From JBOFOR01 sp051654865 (lineage in GTDB: Bacteria; Bacillota; Clostridia; Peptostreptococcales; Peptostreptococcaceae): 40,428 bases of DNA. The first letter of the stretch is position 1, and each line of letters starts with the position of its first letter. The stretch is from positions 1 to 40,428 of the forward strand of contig JBOFYV010000048.1 of assembly GCA_051654865.1 (NCBI GenBank), written 5' to 3'. Both the position numbers and the translations under genes were made by a program. The notes below the pieces were generated by a model that saw only the letters and a program-made list of their open reading frames with translations, did no database searches and was not told the DNA's origin. This document shows positions 21,351 through 30,039 of the stretch, piece by piece.

Positions 21351-22292
21351 TTAATAAATAACATTTCGTGGTATCCATTTTTCTAATTGTTCATTAGTTG
21401 CTAAAACCGTATGTGTACCCTCTATTAAGTGTTCCTTTCCTTTTGAATAGTCTACCCCTTCTTCTTTTGCATCATAGTTGAATGATACTCTATTTTTCTC
21501 TACTAGTGGATTAGGAGAAGGTATTGCACTAAGCAGTGACTTAGTATATGGATGTATAGGATTAGAGAATATCTCTTCTGTAGTTCCAGTCTCCACTAGA
21601 TACCCTAAATGAAGCACCCCTATCCTGTCAGATATATACTTAACCATACTCAAATCATGTGCTATAAATAAAAATGCTGTATTTGTTTCCTTTTGTATTT
21701 CTCTCATAAGGTTTACTACCTGTGCTTGTATAGACACATCTAGTGCAGATATAGCTTCATCTGCTATTATTAAATCTGGGTCCATTATAAGTGCTCTAGC
21801 TATTCCTATACGTTGTCTTTGTCCTCCTGAAAATTGATGAGGATATCTAAGCGAATGTTCTTTACTTAATCCTACTTTTTCAAGTATTTTATACACTTTC
21901 TCATCACGCTCTGCTTTTGATGAGCACATATTATGAATATCTAATCCCTCACCTATTATATCTAATACCTTTTTTCTAGGATTTAGACATGCCATAGGGT
22001 CTTGGAATATCATTTGCATCTTTGTTCTAAGAACCTTTAATTCTTCTTTGCTCATTTTTCCTGATATGTTTTTACCATTAAATATTATGTTTCCTGAGGT
22101 TGGTTTGTATAATCTGATTATGCTTCTTCCAGTTGTAGACTTACCAGAGCCAGATTCTCCAACTAGACCATAAGTTTCACCAGGATATATTTTAAAAGAT
22201 ACACCATCTACTGCTTTTACTGTAAATTTTCTATTTACTCTAAAGTGCTGCTTTAAATTTTCTACTACTAATAGAGGTTCTACATTACTCAC
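21351..22292 (-). CDS. oppF: Oligopeptide ABC transporter ATP-binding protein OppF
   Basis: 313 residues. Walker A GESGSGKSTTGR, signature FSGGQRQRIGIARAL, Walker B LIIADEAISALDVS and the Opp/Dpp C-terminal extension (NPIHPYTKSLLSAIPSPNP) identify the second ATPase of an Opp-type importer. The start is GTG, overlapping the end of oppD by 8 bases, with AAGGAGG 9 bases upstream. It is the last gene of the operon. Confidence 0.93.
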   Translation of the reverse strand: MSNVEPLLVVENLKQHFRVNRKFTVKAVDGVSFKIYPGETYGLVGESGSGKSTTGRSIIRLYKPTSGNIIFNGKNISGKMSKEELKVLRTKMQMIFQDPMACLNPRKKVLDIIGEGLDIHNMCSSKAERDEKVYKILEKVGLSKEHSLRYPHQFSGGQRQRIGIARALIMDPDLIIADEAISALDVSIQAQVVNLMREIQKETNTAFLFIAHDLSMVKYISDRIGVLHLGYLVETGTTEEIFSNPIHPYTKSLLSAIPSPNPLVEKNRVSFNYDAKEEGVDYSKGKEHLIEGTHTVLATNEQLEKWIPRNVIY

Positions 22293-23367
22293 TTAGCCCA
22301 GCCTCCTTTCTCATTTTAAGTAGGCGTTTTTCTAAAGACTTTGGCATTTCTATTTTAGGTGCTTTTTCATGACATAGCCAGCTTGCTACACGATGTGATC
22401 CTCCTACATTAAACATAGGTGCTTCTTTTCTATAGTCAATATTTAATGCATATAAATTTCTAGGTGCAAATGCTTCTCCTTCTATCTTTTGTACTAGGTT
22501 TGGAGGTGTGCCTGGTATTGTATAAAGTTCATCATCCTCTGTTTCTAAGTCTGGCATTGCACTAAGTAGACCCCAAGTATATGGATGCATTGGGTCATAG
22601 AATACTTCTTCTATATTTCCTTTTTCTATAATCTTACCTGCATACATAACCGCCACGTAGTCTGCAACCTTAGCCACTACCCCTAAATCATGGGTGATAT
22701 ATATTACAGATAAATTTCTTTCAACTTGTATTTTCTTTATTAGTTCAAGAATTTTCGCTTGTATAGTTACATCTAATGCTGTTGTTGGCTCATCACAAAT
22801 TAATACTTCTGGCTCACAACTAAGAGCTATAGCTATTACTATTCTTTGGCGCATTCCTCCACTTAATTGATGAGGATAGTTTTTCATACGCTTTTTAGCA
22901 TCTGTAATTCCTACTTCTTCTAGAAGTTTCACTGATTTATCAAAGGCTTCTTGTTTTGATAAATGATGATGGTATATCATAGCCTCCATTACTTGCTTAC
23001 CTACTGTCATTGTAGGATTTAAACTTGTCATAGGGTCCTGAAATACCATGGCAATACGACGACCACATATGTTTTTACACATTTCTTTTTTACTTAGTTT
23101 AACTATATCTTCAGTAACTAAGTTACTGTCATTTTCTTTATCATAAGTAAACTCAATAGAGCCACTTTTTATTACTCCATTAGAACTTATATTTCCCATT
23201 ATAGCCTTTGTGGTTACTGACTTACCAGAACCAGATTCTCCAACTATTGCTAAAGTTTCTCCTTTAAACAAGTCAAGTCTAATACCACGAATGGCATCTA
23301 CCACTCCTCTTCCTGTTTTGAAAGATATTGAAAGATCTCTAATTTTTAATACTCTTTGTTTTTTCAT
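22285..23367 (-). CDS. oppD: Oligopeptide ABC transporter ATP-binding protein OppD
   Basis: About 360 residues. Walker A GESGSGKSVT, signature LSGGMRQRIVIAIAL, Walker B VLICDEPTTALDVT and the C-terminal DPMHPYTWGLLSAMPDLE make it the OppD ATPase. The ATG at 23367 is preferred because AGGTGG lies 5 bases before it; two GTG codons further upstream overlap that site. It pairs with OppF to energise OppB and OppC. Confidence 0.92.
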   Translation of the reverse strand: MKKQRVLKIRDLSISFKTGRGVVDAIRGIRLDLFKGETLAIVGESGSGKSVTTKAIMGNISSNGVIKSGSIEFTYDKENDSNLVTEDIVKLSKKEMCKNICGRRIAMVFQDPMTSLNPTMTVGKQVMEAMIYHHHLSKQEAFDKSVKLLEEVGITDAKKRMKNYPHQLSGGMRQRIVIAIALSCEPEVLICDEPTTALDVTIQAKILELIKKIQVERNLSVIYITHDLGVVAKVADYVAVMYAGKIIEKGNIEEVFYDPMHPYTWGLLSAMPDLETEDDELYTIPGTPPNLVQKIEGEAFAPRNLYALNIDYRKEAPMFNVGGSHRVASWLCHEKAPKIEMPKSLEKRLLKMRKEAGLSE

Positions 23368-23376
23368 ATTCACCAC

Positions 23377-24390
23377 CTACATTTCTTTCATTTTAGGGTC
23401 AAAGGCATCTCTAAGTCCATCAGCCATAAGGTTAAAACTTAACATTAAAATAGCAAGTATAATAACTGGAATAACAACCATATATGGAGATACTAATATA
23501 GATTTATATCCTTCATTTATAAGTGTTCCAAGTGAAGCTGTAGGTGCTGGTATACCTAGCCCTATAAAGGCAAGGAAGGCTTCATAGAATATAGCATTTG
23601 GTATAGAGAACATTGACATTATTATTAATTGACCAAATATATTTGGCAAAACTTCTTTAAATATTATAAAAAAGTGACCCGCTCCAAGAGTTCTAGATGC
23701 TAATATAAATTCTTGCTCCTTTATTTTCAAAACTTGAGCTCTAGTAATACGAGCCATTCCTATCCATCCTGTCAGCATAAGTGCTAAGATTATTGTATAT
23801 AAAGAAGGTTTAAATACAAGCATTAAAAGTACTAATATTACTAAGCTAGGAATGCTATTTACAATTTCTTGGAAACGCTGCATTATATTATCTACAAATC
23901 CTCCAAAGTAACCACTAATAAGCCCATATATCATTCCTATAAATATATCTATAAATACGGCAGCTATAGCAACATATAATGAAATTCTGCAACCAGACCA
24001 TACACGAGTCCATAAATCACGACCTAATGTATCAGTTCCAAAATAATGATAGGTATCTTTAAACTCTGGTTTATCATATTTATTGTTATTGTTAGCTTCA
24101 CCATCAAGTATTCCTATTTTTTCTACAATAGGAACTCTAGGTGGCATTGATTGTTCCTTAGTTGATACTTTGTCAAACTCATACTTACTAGTCATAGGGC
24201 AAACAATAGCAAGAAGTACAATAATTAAAATACATATACCTCCAACCATTGCCCCTTTGTTGTCTATAAATCTATTCATTACATCTTTGAAAAATGGTGT
24301 ATCAGGTAATACTTCATCTTTATATATATCGTGCTTATCTCCCACTAGCTCAAAATCGTCACTTAAAAACTCATAATTATCGTTATTCAT
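23377..24390 (-). CDS. oppC: Oligopeptide ABC transporter permease OppC
   Basis: 337 residues. One N-terminal helix (about 46-70) and five helices in the binding-protein-dependent permease domain (about 125-330). The coupling loop GWIGMARITRAQVLKIKEQEFILASRTLGAG is the EAA motif. A long insert at about 80-115 faces outward. The start has GGAGAGTAGC upstream and overlaps oppB by 8 bases. Confidence 0.93.
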   Translation of the reverse strand: MNNDNYEFLSDDFELVGDKHDIYKDEVLPDTPFFKDVMNRFIDNKGAMVGGICILIIVLLAIVCPMTSKYEFDKVSTKEQSMPPRVPIVEKIGILDGEANNNNKYDKPEFKDTYHYFGTDTLGRDLWTRVWSGCRISLYVAIAAVFIDIFIGMIYGLISGYFGGFVDNIMQRFQEIVNSIPSLVILVLLMLVFKPSLYTIILALMLTGWIGMARITRAQVLKIKEQEFILASRTLGAGHFFIIFKEVLPNIFGQLIIMSMFSIPNAIFYEAFLAFIGLGIPAPTASLGTLINEGYKSILVSPYMVVIPVIILAILMLSFNLMADGLRDAFDPKMKEM

Positions 24391-25336
24391 TGCTACTCTC
24401 CTTTCCTAGTCTTATTCTTGGATCTATTACTCCATATAAAATATCAACTATTAGCATTATTACAACGTACATAACACTATATATAAAAGCCACTGCCATT
24501 GTAACATTGTAGTCATTTACTGTTATTGATTGCACTAATAAACTTCCAAGTCCTGGTATGCCACATATTTGCTCTATTACCATACTTCCTGTCATAAGGG
24601 CAACCAAAATAGGAGCTAATACTGTTATTACAGGTACTAAAGTATTTCTAAGTGCATGTCTTTTTATTAATACATTTTTATCTAAGCCTTTAGACTCTGC
24701 CAAATTTATATACTCACTACCTAAAACTTCAATCATTTCACTTCTAGTAAATCTAGCCACATTAGCAATTACTGAAAATGAAAGAGCTATTACTGGTATA
24801 ATAGATGACCTTATTGGATGAGAAGAGTTATATAGTATAGGTAGAGCAGGTATTTTTACTCCAAATACTATAAGTAAAATCAAACATACAACAAAGGATG
24901 GAATACTAACTCCGAAAACTGCAACTATAGTAGATATAGAATCCCAAACTGTTTTACGCTTAATAGCTGCAAATATCCCCAATATAATACCTACTATTGT
25001 ACCTACTATTACTGCTGCTAGACCTATACCAAAACTAATTGCTATACGAGGTCCAACTAAATTTGCTACAGGTAGATTTCTGGCTATACCATAAGAAATA
25101 CCAAAGTCCCCTGTAATCATCTGTTTAAAGTACGTTATAAATTGTTCCCATATAGGCTTATCGAATCCATATTTTGCATATATTAATGTTTTTTGTACTT
25201 CTGTTAACTTTTCATCATTAAACGGTGTACCTGGCATAAGTTTTAGCATTACAAATAGTACAAATACTATTATCACAAGTGTAACACCTGACATTGCTAG
25301 TCTCTTAGCAATATATTTAAATGTTGATTTGTCCAT
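24383..25336 (-). CDS. oppB: Oligopeptide ABC transporter permease OppB
   Basis: 317 residues with six helices. The EAA coupling loop is ARFTRSEMIEVLGSEYINLAESKGLDKN. The N-terminal RLAMSGVTLVIIVFVLF and MPGTPFND segments are typical of OppB/DppB. AGGAGGG precedes the ATG. It follows oppA after an 84-base gap containing a hairpin, so its expression is probably lower than that of the binding protein. Confidence 0.93.
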   Translation of the reverse strand: MDKSTFKYIAKRLAMSGVTLVIIVFVLFVMLKLMPGTPFNDEKLTEVQKTLIYAKYGFDKPIWEQFITYFKQMITGDFGISYGIARNLPVANLVGPRIAISFGIGLAAVIVGTIVGIILGIFAAIKRKTVWDSISTIVAVFGVSIPSFVVCLILLIVFGVKIPALPILYNSSHPIRSSIIPVIALSFSVIANVARFTRSEMIEVLGSEYINLAESKGLDKNVLIKRHALRNTLVPVITVLAPILVALMTGSMVIEQICGIPGLGSLLVQSITVNDYNVTMAVAFIYSVMYVVIMLIVDILYGVIDPRIRLGKESSNE

Positions 25337-25367
25337 ATATCCCTCCTACTTTCTAAATACTATAAAC

Positions 25368-25400
25368 AAACACATTATGGTATAAAACCATAATGTGTTT
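25368..25400 (-). terminator. Intercistronic hairpin between oppA and oppB
   Basis: A perfect 14-bp stem (AAACACATTATGGT / ACCATAATGTGTTT) with a 5-base loop. The following T-run is imperfect (TTTGTTTATAG). This is the common arrangement that lets the binding protein be made in excess over the membrane parts. Confidence 0.65.
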
Positions 25401-25420
25401 AGATGAAATACTATCTCTCT

Positions 25421-27046
25421 TTATTTAACGATTTCAACATTTTTGTATATATAAGGAACTCCAACAGCATGTGTCTCTATTCCCTTTACATTTTCACTTA
25501 TTAAACTAGCTCCACCTATTTGGAATATCGGTGCTACTGGGTAATCTTCTAAACATATCCCTTCTGCATCTTTTAATAATTGCCATCTAGCAGCTGAATC
25601 CTGTGCATCTGCTGCCTCATTCATCTTTGTATCATATGCTGAATTTGAATAGTCTCCATAGTTATAAGAATTTCCAGTAGTCATTAGGTATAAATATGTT
25701 GTAGGGTCAGCGTAGTCTGGTCCCCAACGAGTTAGAGATATGTCAAAGTCTCGTGATTTTTGCATTTCTATACGGTTATTTTTTTCTTGAGCTACCATTT
25801 CTATAGTAAGCCCTTCAAGCGTTGACTGAAGATTAGATTGAAGATATTCTGCTGCAGATTTTGCAGGGTCTGCATTGTCAAATAACATTTTTAAATTAAT
25901 AGAATCTACTCCTAATTCTTTAAGTCCAGCTTCCCATGCTTTTTTAGCTTCTTCTACATTAGTTTTCATATAAACTGGTGCTGTTTCTCTATAGTCTTTT
26001 CCATCCGGCCCTGTTGCAAGAGCTGTTGGAACAAATCCATTAGCTACTATAGAACCATCTTTTAAAACATTATTTACTAAATCTTCTTTGTCTATTGCTA
26101 ATGATAATGCTTTTCTAATATTCTTATTTGCCAAATATTCATTTGCATAATTATATTGGAAATACCATAAATATCCTTCTAGCACTTCTGTGTATGTACT
26201 AGCACTCTTATATTTATCAACTAAATCTTTATTTAATTTAGTAAAATTAACATCTCCACTTTCAAATGCTAATGCAGAACTTGATAAATCTTTTACTACA
26301 TTGAATACTAATTTATCTACTTTTACTGTATCTTTGTCATAGTATGATTCATTTTTTTCTAAAACGTACTTGCTCCCTGTTTCCCAACTAGTCATTTTAT
26401 ATGCTCCACATGCTAACATATTTTCTGGAGTTAATGCATACTGATCTCCTTTTTCAGTAGCAAAAGCTTCATTGATTGGATAAAATACTGGGAATGACAT
26501 TAAATTTTCAAAATATGCACAAGGCTTAGAAAGTTTTATTTCTAAAGTAGTATCATTCACTGCTTTTACACCTAGTTCATCAGGCTTTTTCTCCCCTGAT
26601 ATTATTTCATCTGCATTAGCTATACAGGCTCCATCTGCTCCATATAAATAGTTATATTCAGCATCCGCACTTGAAGCTGTTCTTCTCCAAGCATATACAA
26701 AATCATTTGCAGTTACTGGCGTTCCATTATCCCACTTAGCATCTTTTAATTCGTAAGTATATGTTAATCCATCTTCACTTACTTTAGCTTTATCCTTAGC
26801 TAATGCTGGTATTAGATTTCCCTTTGCATCAATCGTAAGAAGCCCATCAACAGTTGCATGAATAGCTTCAAATGATGAACCATCTGTAGCATAACTAGAG
26901 TCCATTGATATTACATCTAGCTCTTTTGCGAATGTAACTGTATTTTCCCTACTTGATGTTTCATTAGTTGTACTGCATGCTACTAATGAAAATGTCGTTG
27001 TTATTGAACATAAAAGTACTAATAATTTCTTCCACTTCCCTCTCAT
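25421..27046 (-). CDS. oppA: Oligopeptide-binding lipoprotein OppA
   Basis: 541 residues, an SBP family 5 protein. The signal ends in the lipobox LVAC with Cys24, so it is a surface lipoprotein. DAKWDNGTPVTANDFVYAWRRTASSA is the family signature, and the C-terminal RWGPDYADPTTYLYLMTTGN matches OppA-type proteins. AGGGGGATAATACA precedes the ATG. It is the first gene of the operon, behind TTGATT, 17 bases, TACAAT (27087-27115). A weak CodY-like box lies upstream. Confidence 0.94.
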   Translation of the reverse strand: MRGKWKKLLVLLCSITTTFSLVACSTTNETSSRENTVTFAKELDVISMDSSYATDGSSFEAIHATVDGLLTIDAKGNLIPALAKDKAKVSEDGLTYTYELKDAKWDNGTPVTANDFVYAWRRTASSADAEYNYLYGADGACIANADEIISGEKKPDELGVKAVNDTTLEIKLSKPCAYFENLMSFPVFYPINEAFATEKGDQYALTPENMLACGAYKMTSWETGSKYVLEKNESYYDKDTVKVDKLVFNVVKDLSSSALAFESGDVNFTKLNKDLVDKYKSASTYTEVLEGYLWYFQYNYANEYLANKNIRKALSLAIDKEDLVNNVLKDGSIVANGFVPTALATGPDGKDYRETAPVYMKTNVEEAKKAWEAGLKELGVDSINLKMLFDNADPAKSAAEYLQSNLQSTLEGLTIEMVAQEKNNRIEMQKSRDFDISLTRWGPDYADPTTYLYLMTTGNSYNYGDYSNSAYDTKMNEAADAQDSAARWQLLKDAEGICLEDYPVAPIFQIGGASLISENVKGIETHAVGVPYIYKNVEIVK

Positions 27047-27086
27047 TGTATTATCCCCCTTGATCCTTTTTATATATTTATATTAG

Positions 27087-27115
27087 ATTGTATAGATATG
27101 TTATTTGAAAATCAA
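27087..27115 (-). promoter_or_regulatory. Promoter of the opp operon
   Basis: On the minus strand TTGATT (27110-27115), 17 bases, TACAAT (27087-27092). Confidence 0.65.
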
Positions 27116-27127
27116 TTATATTTTTTG

Positions 27128-27142
27128 ACTTTTCAGAATTTT
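27128..27142. promoter_or_regulatory. Possible CodY box
   Basis: ACTTTTCAGAATTTT matches AATTTTCWGAAAATT at 12 of 15 positions, upstream of the opp -35 box. Oligopeptide importers are usual CodY targets, but in such AT-rich DNA this match is weak evidence. Confidence 0.3.
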
Positions 27143-27253
27143 TAAAACTTTGAATATTTAAGAAATCGTTATTTGCAAACTTTTCACTTTAATTTCATAT
27201 TTGCTATAATTTTATATTTTTATATTAAAAAAATATATTACAATTAATAAATA

Positions 27254-27290
27254 AAATAAAGTAGATGCCTATTGGCATTCTACTTTATTT
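27254..27290 (-). terminator. Terminator of the hydrolase gene
   Basis: The arms AAATAAAGTAGA-TGCC and GGCA-T-TCTACTTTATTT pair over 16 bp with one bulged base and a 4-base loop. The stem overlaps the hydrolase stop codon and is followed on the minus strand by TATTTATT. Confidence 0.75.
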
Positions 27291-28223
27291 TTCTACTAAA
27301 TCTAAAAATTTATTTAGATGAATAATATATCCATTTTTATCTTTATCTAATGCATCGGTATGATTTGCATCTTTTACTTCAAACTTGTCCTTCATTCCGT
27401 ATTGTTTTGCTTCAAATATAGCTTCACACATTTCACAAGGTACTACTTTGTCACATCCTCCATGTATAAATAACATTGGTGTTTTTACCTTTTTTATTGA
27501 ATGTATAGGCTCTACATCTTTAAAACTCCATCCGCATCTTAGTTTTGTAATTATATTAGCAAAAAACACTATGAAATTTTGTACTATGTTTAGTTTTATA
27601 TTACAGTATTTTTTTAATACAAACTTTCCTTCTTCTATAAAACTTGTAAATCCACAGTTATCTACTGCAAACTCTACATCATCATACATACCTAAGTATT
27701 CAACTACTATAGCAGAACCCATAGACTCTCCATGAAGCCCTATTTTTACATCTTTACCGTACTTATTTCTTACCCAATCTACGCAGGATTTCAGGTCATC
27801 TTTTTCATAATATCCCACTGAGGTGTTTTTGCCACCGCTTAATCCATGATATCTATGATCATAAGCTAATATACTAAAACCCCTTGGTATATATAAAAAT
27901 CCATACTTTAACATATCCCATAAATTTGATGTAATACCATGTGAGAGTATTACCACTTTATCGACTATCTTATTTGGAAAAAATATTCCATGTAATTTAT
28001 AGCCATATATAGAGTCAATACTTACCTCTTCCTTTTCTAATTCTTCATATTTTTTTATTACGTCTGGATGAACTTTTTTTTCATTTTGATAGTTTTCTTC
28101 ATACCCTGTAGTCATTGGATTTGTTACACGCTTAGAGAAATAATATCCTACTCCAATTCCTACTATTGTTAAAATTATAGCTACAATAATAATTATGATG
28201 AATGCTGTCGTTAATATTTGCAT
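27285..28223 (-). CDS. Membrane-anchored alpha/beta hydrolase
   Basis: 312 residues. Residues 4-28 form a signal-anchor helix, followed by a linker and the hydrolase fold from about 70. The catalytic triad is visible: Ser167 in GESMG, Asp258 in GGCDKVVP and His288 in ANHTD. SHGITSN at 94-100 supplies the oxyanion loop. It resembles YqkD-type S9/S15-like hydrolases of Firmicutes. The substrate is unknown, and the domain is probably outside the cell. It is monocistronic with its own terminator. Confidence 0.85.
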   Translation of the reverse strand: MQILTTAFIIIIIVAIILTIVGIGVGYYFSKRVTNPMTTGYEENYQNEKKVHPDVIKKYEELEKEEVSIDSIYGYKLHGIFFPNKIVDKVVILSHGITSNLWDMLKYGFLYIPRGFSILAYDHRYHGLSGGKNTSVGYYEKDDLKSCVDWVRNKYGKDVKIGLHGESMGSAIVVEYLGMYDDVEFAVDNCGFTSFIEEGKFVLKKYCNIKLNIVQNFIVFFANIITKLRCGWSFKDVEPIHSIKKVKTPMLFIHGGCDKVVPCEMCEAIFEAKQYGMKDKFEVKDANHTDALDKDKNGYIIHLNKFLDLVEK

Positions 28224-28331
28224 CTGATCTTCACCTCTGTCTATATTATTTCTCTTATTATATTTGTTATGTAGCCGCTATAAAATTCATAAAAACAATA
28301 TAGAAAATAAACTATATTCACAAAATATACT

Positions 28332-28378
28332 AAAAAAAGATAGTTAATATAGATTTATATCTATATTAACTATCTTTT
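28332..28378 (-). terminator. Strong terminator of the yjeM-like gene
   Basis: A perfect 20-bp stem (28335-28354 and 28359-28378) with a TTAT loop is followed on the minus strand by a run of seven T including the base of the stem. Confidence 0.9.
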
Positions 28379-28382
28379 AATA

Positions 28383-29915
28383 TTAAGCTACTTTTTTATT
28401 TTTACTTTTTTTATTTTTGTATTCATATACTGTATATAGAACAAATCCTATTATCGAGAATACTAATGGTCCACCTATCATAGCTAATGTTTTTATTATT
28501 CCATCTTTAGACGCTAATGCTGGTTCTATTATTGTGAACAAGTTTGCAAACCCAACCACAAAAGTTACAGCTATAGAAGCAAATAAAGCTATTCCATAAG
28601 TCTTGTAAGCTACATATGACTTTTCTACTTGTCCATTTAATTGCTTTTTCTTGAATATAGGGAAAGCAATTGATAAGAACATATATGGTATTGTCATTGC
28701 AACGTTAGTCATAAGAACAAGTATGGAGAAGAACTCAGAAGCATTGTCTCCACCAAATGATACTAATAATATCATAAATATAACAATACCTGCTTGTACC
28801 TTCATAGCATTTATAGGCATACCATTTTTTATTTCACCTAGTTTCCCAGGCCACACTTCTTTTGGTGCACCTTGGATTAATGTCTTAAGTGGTGAATATG
28901 ATAATGTAAAGAACGCTCCACTTAGTGCTAAGAACATTGATAAACCAACGAATCTAGCAGCCCATATACCCATAGATAACGATACTGCTTCACTTAACCC
29001 TAGAGCCTGCCCTATTTGAAGACCCAAGTTACTCATTAGTATATAAGCAACATTTGCCATATTTACATTACTTCCACCTAAAACTTCACTCCAGTTAGTA
29101 AACATACCACAAGCGAATATTCCAAGTGCATATCCTAAAGATATTACTAAAGCTGATATTACTAATCCTTTAGGGAAAGTTTTTTCAGCATTTTCTGTTT
29201 GGTCTACTAAACCACCTAAAACTTCAAGCCCTCCAAATGCAAATATAGCAAATGTTAAGAATGATAAAACTGATAACATACTTTGGTATGAAGGATTTGG
29301 CGAATTAGTAAATGATGTAGCTATACTTACTATAGGCTCAGATAACTCACCATTTAAAGCTACTACTAAAATTCCTCCAAGTAATAACACAACATTTAAT
29401 AAAGTAACAGCAGTACCACCTACTGAAGTTATTTTAGTTATTTTTTCAAGACCTTTAGTTGATATAAAAGTAACTAAAGCTATCCAGATTACACCTAATA
29501 CACCTAATGTTTGAACTGAATTAAGTCCAAATATTGACCACGTACTAGTAACATCAGACCCAAATATTGCATTTGATAAAGGTACCCATATTGTAGAAGA
29601 TACATTTACCATCCATATTAAATAAGATGCATACCACATAAAAGTACCTATGAAAGCATACTTAGGACCTACAGATTTTTCCATCCAAGAATACATACCA
29701 CCACTTTCTTTTTTAAATGATGAACCATACTCAGCCATCATTAAAGCAAATGGTATGAAGAAGAATATAGCACCAAATACATACCAAGGTATAGCAGAAT
29801 ATCCCATTAAGTAAAACGCTCTTGGCATATTAGCAAATCCAAATACCGAAGTAAATATCATAAGTATTAATGGTACTAGTGTTAATTTTTTAGAATCATT
29901 GCTTTGTTTTGACAT
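28383..29915 (-). CDS. yjeM: APC-family amino acid permease, YjeM type
   Basis: 510 residues with twelve or more helices. The start KKLTLVPLILMIFTSVFGFANMPRAFYLMGYSAIPWY and AEYGSSFKKESGGMYSWMEKSVGPKYAF match the glutamate/GABA antiporter branch, and the length and C-terminal basic tail match YjeM. It probably exchanges or imports an amino acid. AGGAGTAGGG precedes the ATG. A promoter TTGAAT, 17 bases, TAAGAT lies about 70 bases upstream on the minus strand. It is monocistronic. Confidence 0.88.
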   Translation of the reverse strand: MSKQSNDSKKLTLVPLILMIFTSVFGFANMPRAFYLMGYSAIPWYVFGAIFFFIPFALMMAEYGSSFKKESGGMYSWMEKSVGPKYAFIGTFMWYASYLIWMVNVSSTIWVPLSNAIFGSDVTSTWSIFGLNSVQTLGVLGVIWIALVTFISTKGLEKITKITSVGGTAVTLLNVVLLLGGILVVALNGELSEPIVSIATSFTNSPNPSYQSMLSVLSFLTFAIFAFGGLEVLGGLVDQTENAEKTFPKGLVISALVISLGYALGIFACGMFTNWSEVLGGSNVNMANVAYILMSNLGLQIGQALGLSEAVSLSMGIWAARFVGLSMFLALSGAFFTLSYSPLKTLIQGAPKEVWPGKLGEIKNGMPINAMKVQAGIVIFMILLVSFGGDNASEFFSILVLMTNVAMTIPYMFLSIAFPIFKKKQLNGQVEKSYVAYKTYGIALFASIAVTFVVGFANLFTIIEPALASKDGIIKTLAMIGGPLVFSIIGFVLYTVYEYKNKKSKNKKVA

Positions 29916-30039
29916 TTCCCTACTCCTAATTATATTTTTTATATTACAAATTTTTCTTCTAATCTTACCATTAATTTACAATTAATTCAACGATATATAT
30001 TTATTTTCTTTTTAATAAAAAAATCTTTTTCTGCTATCC

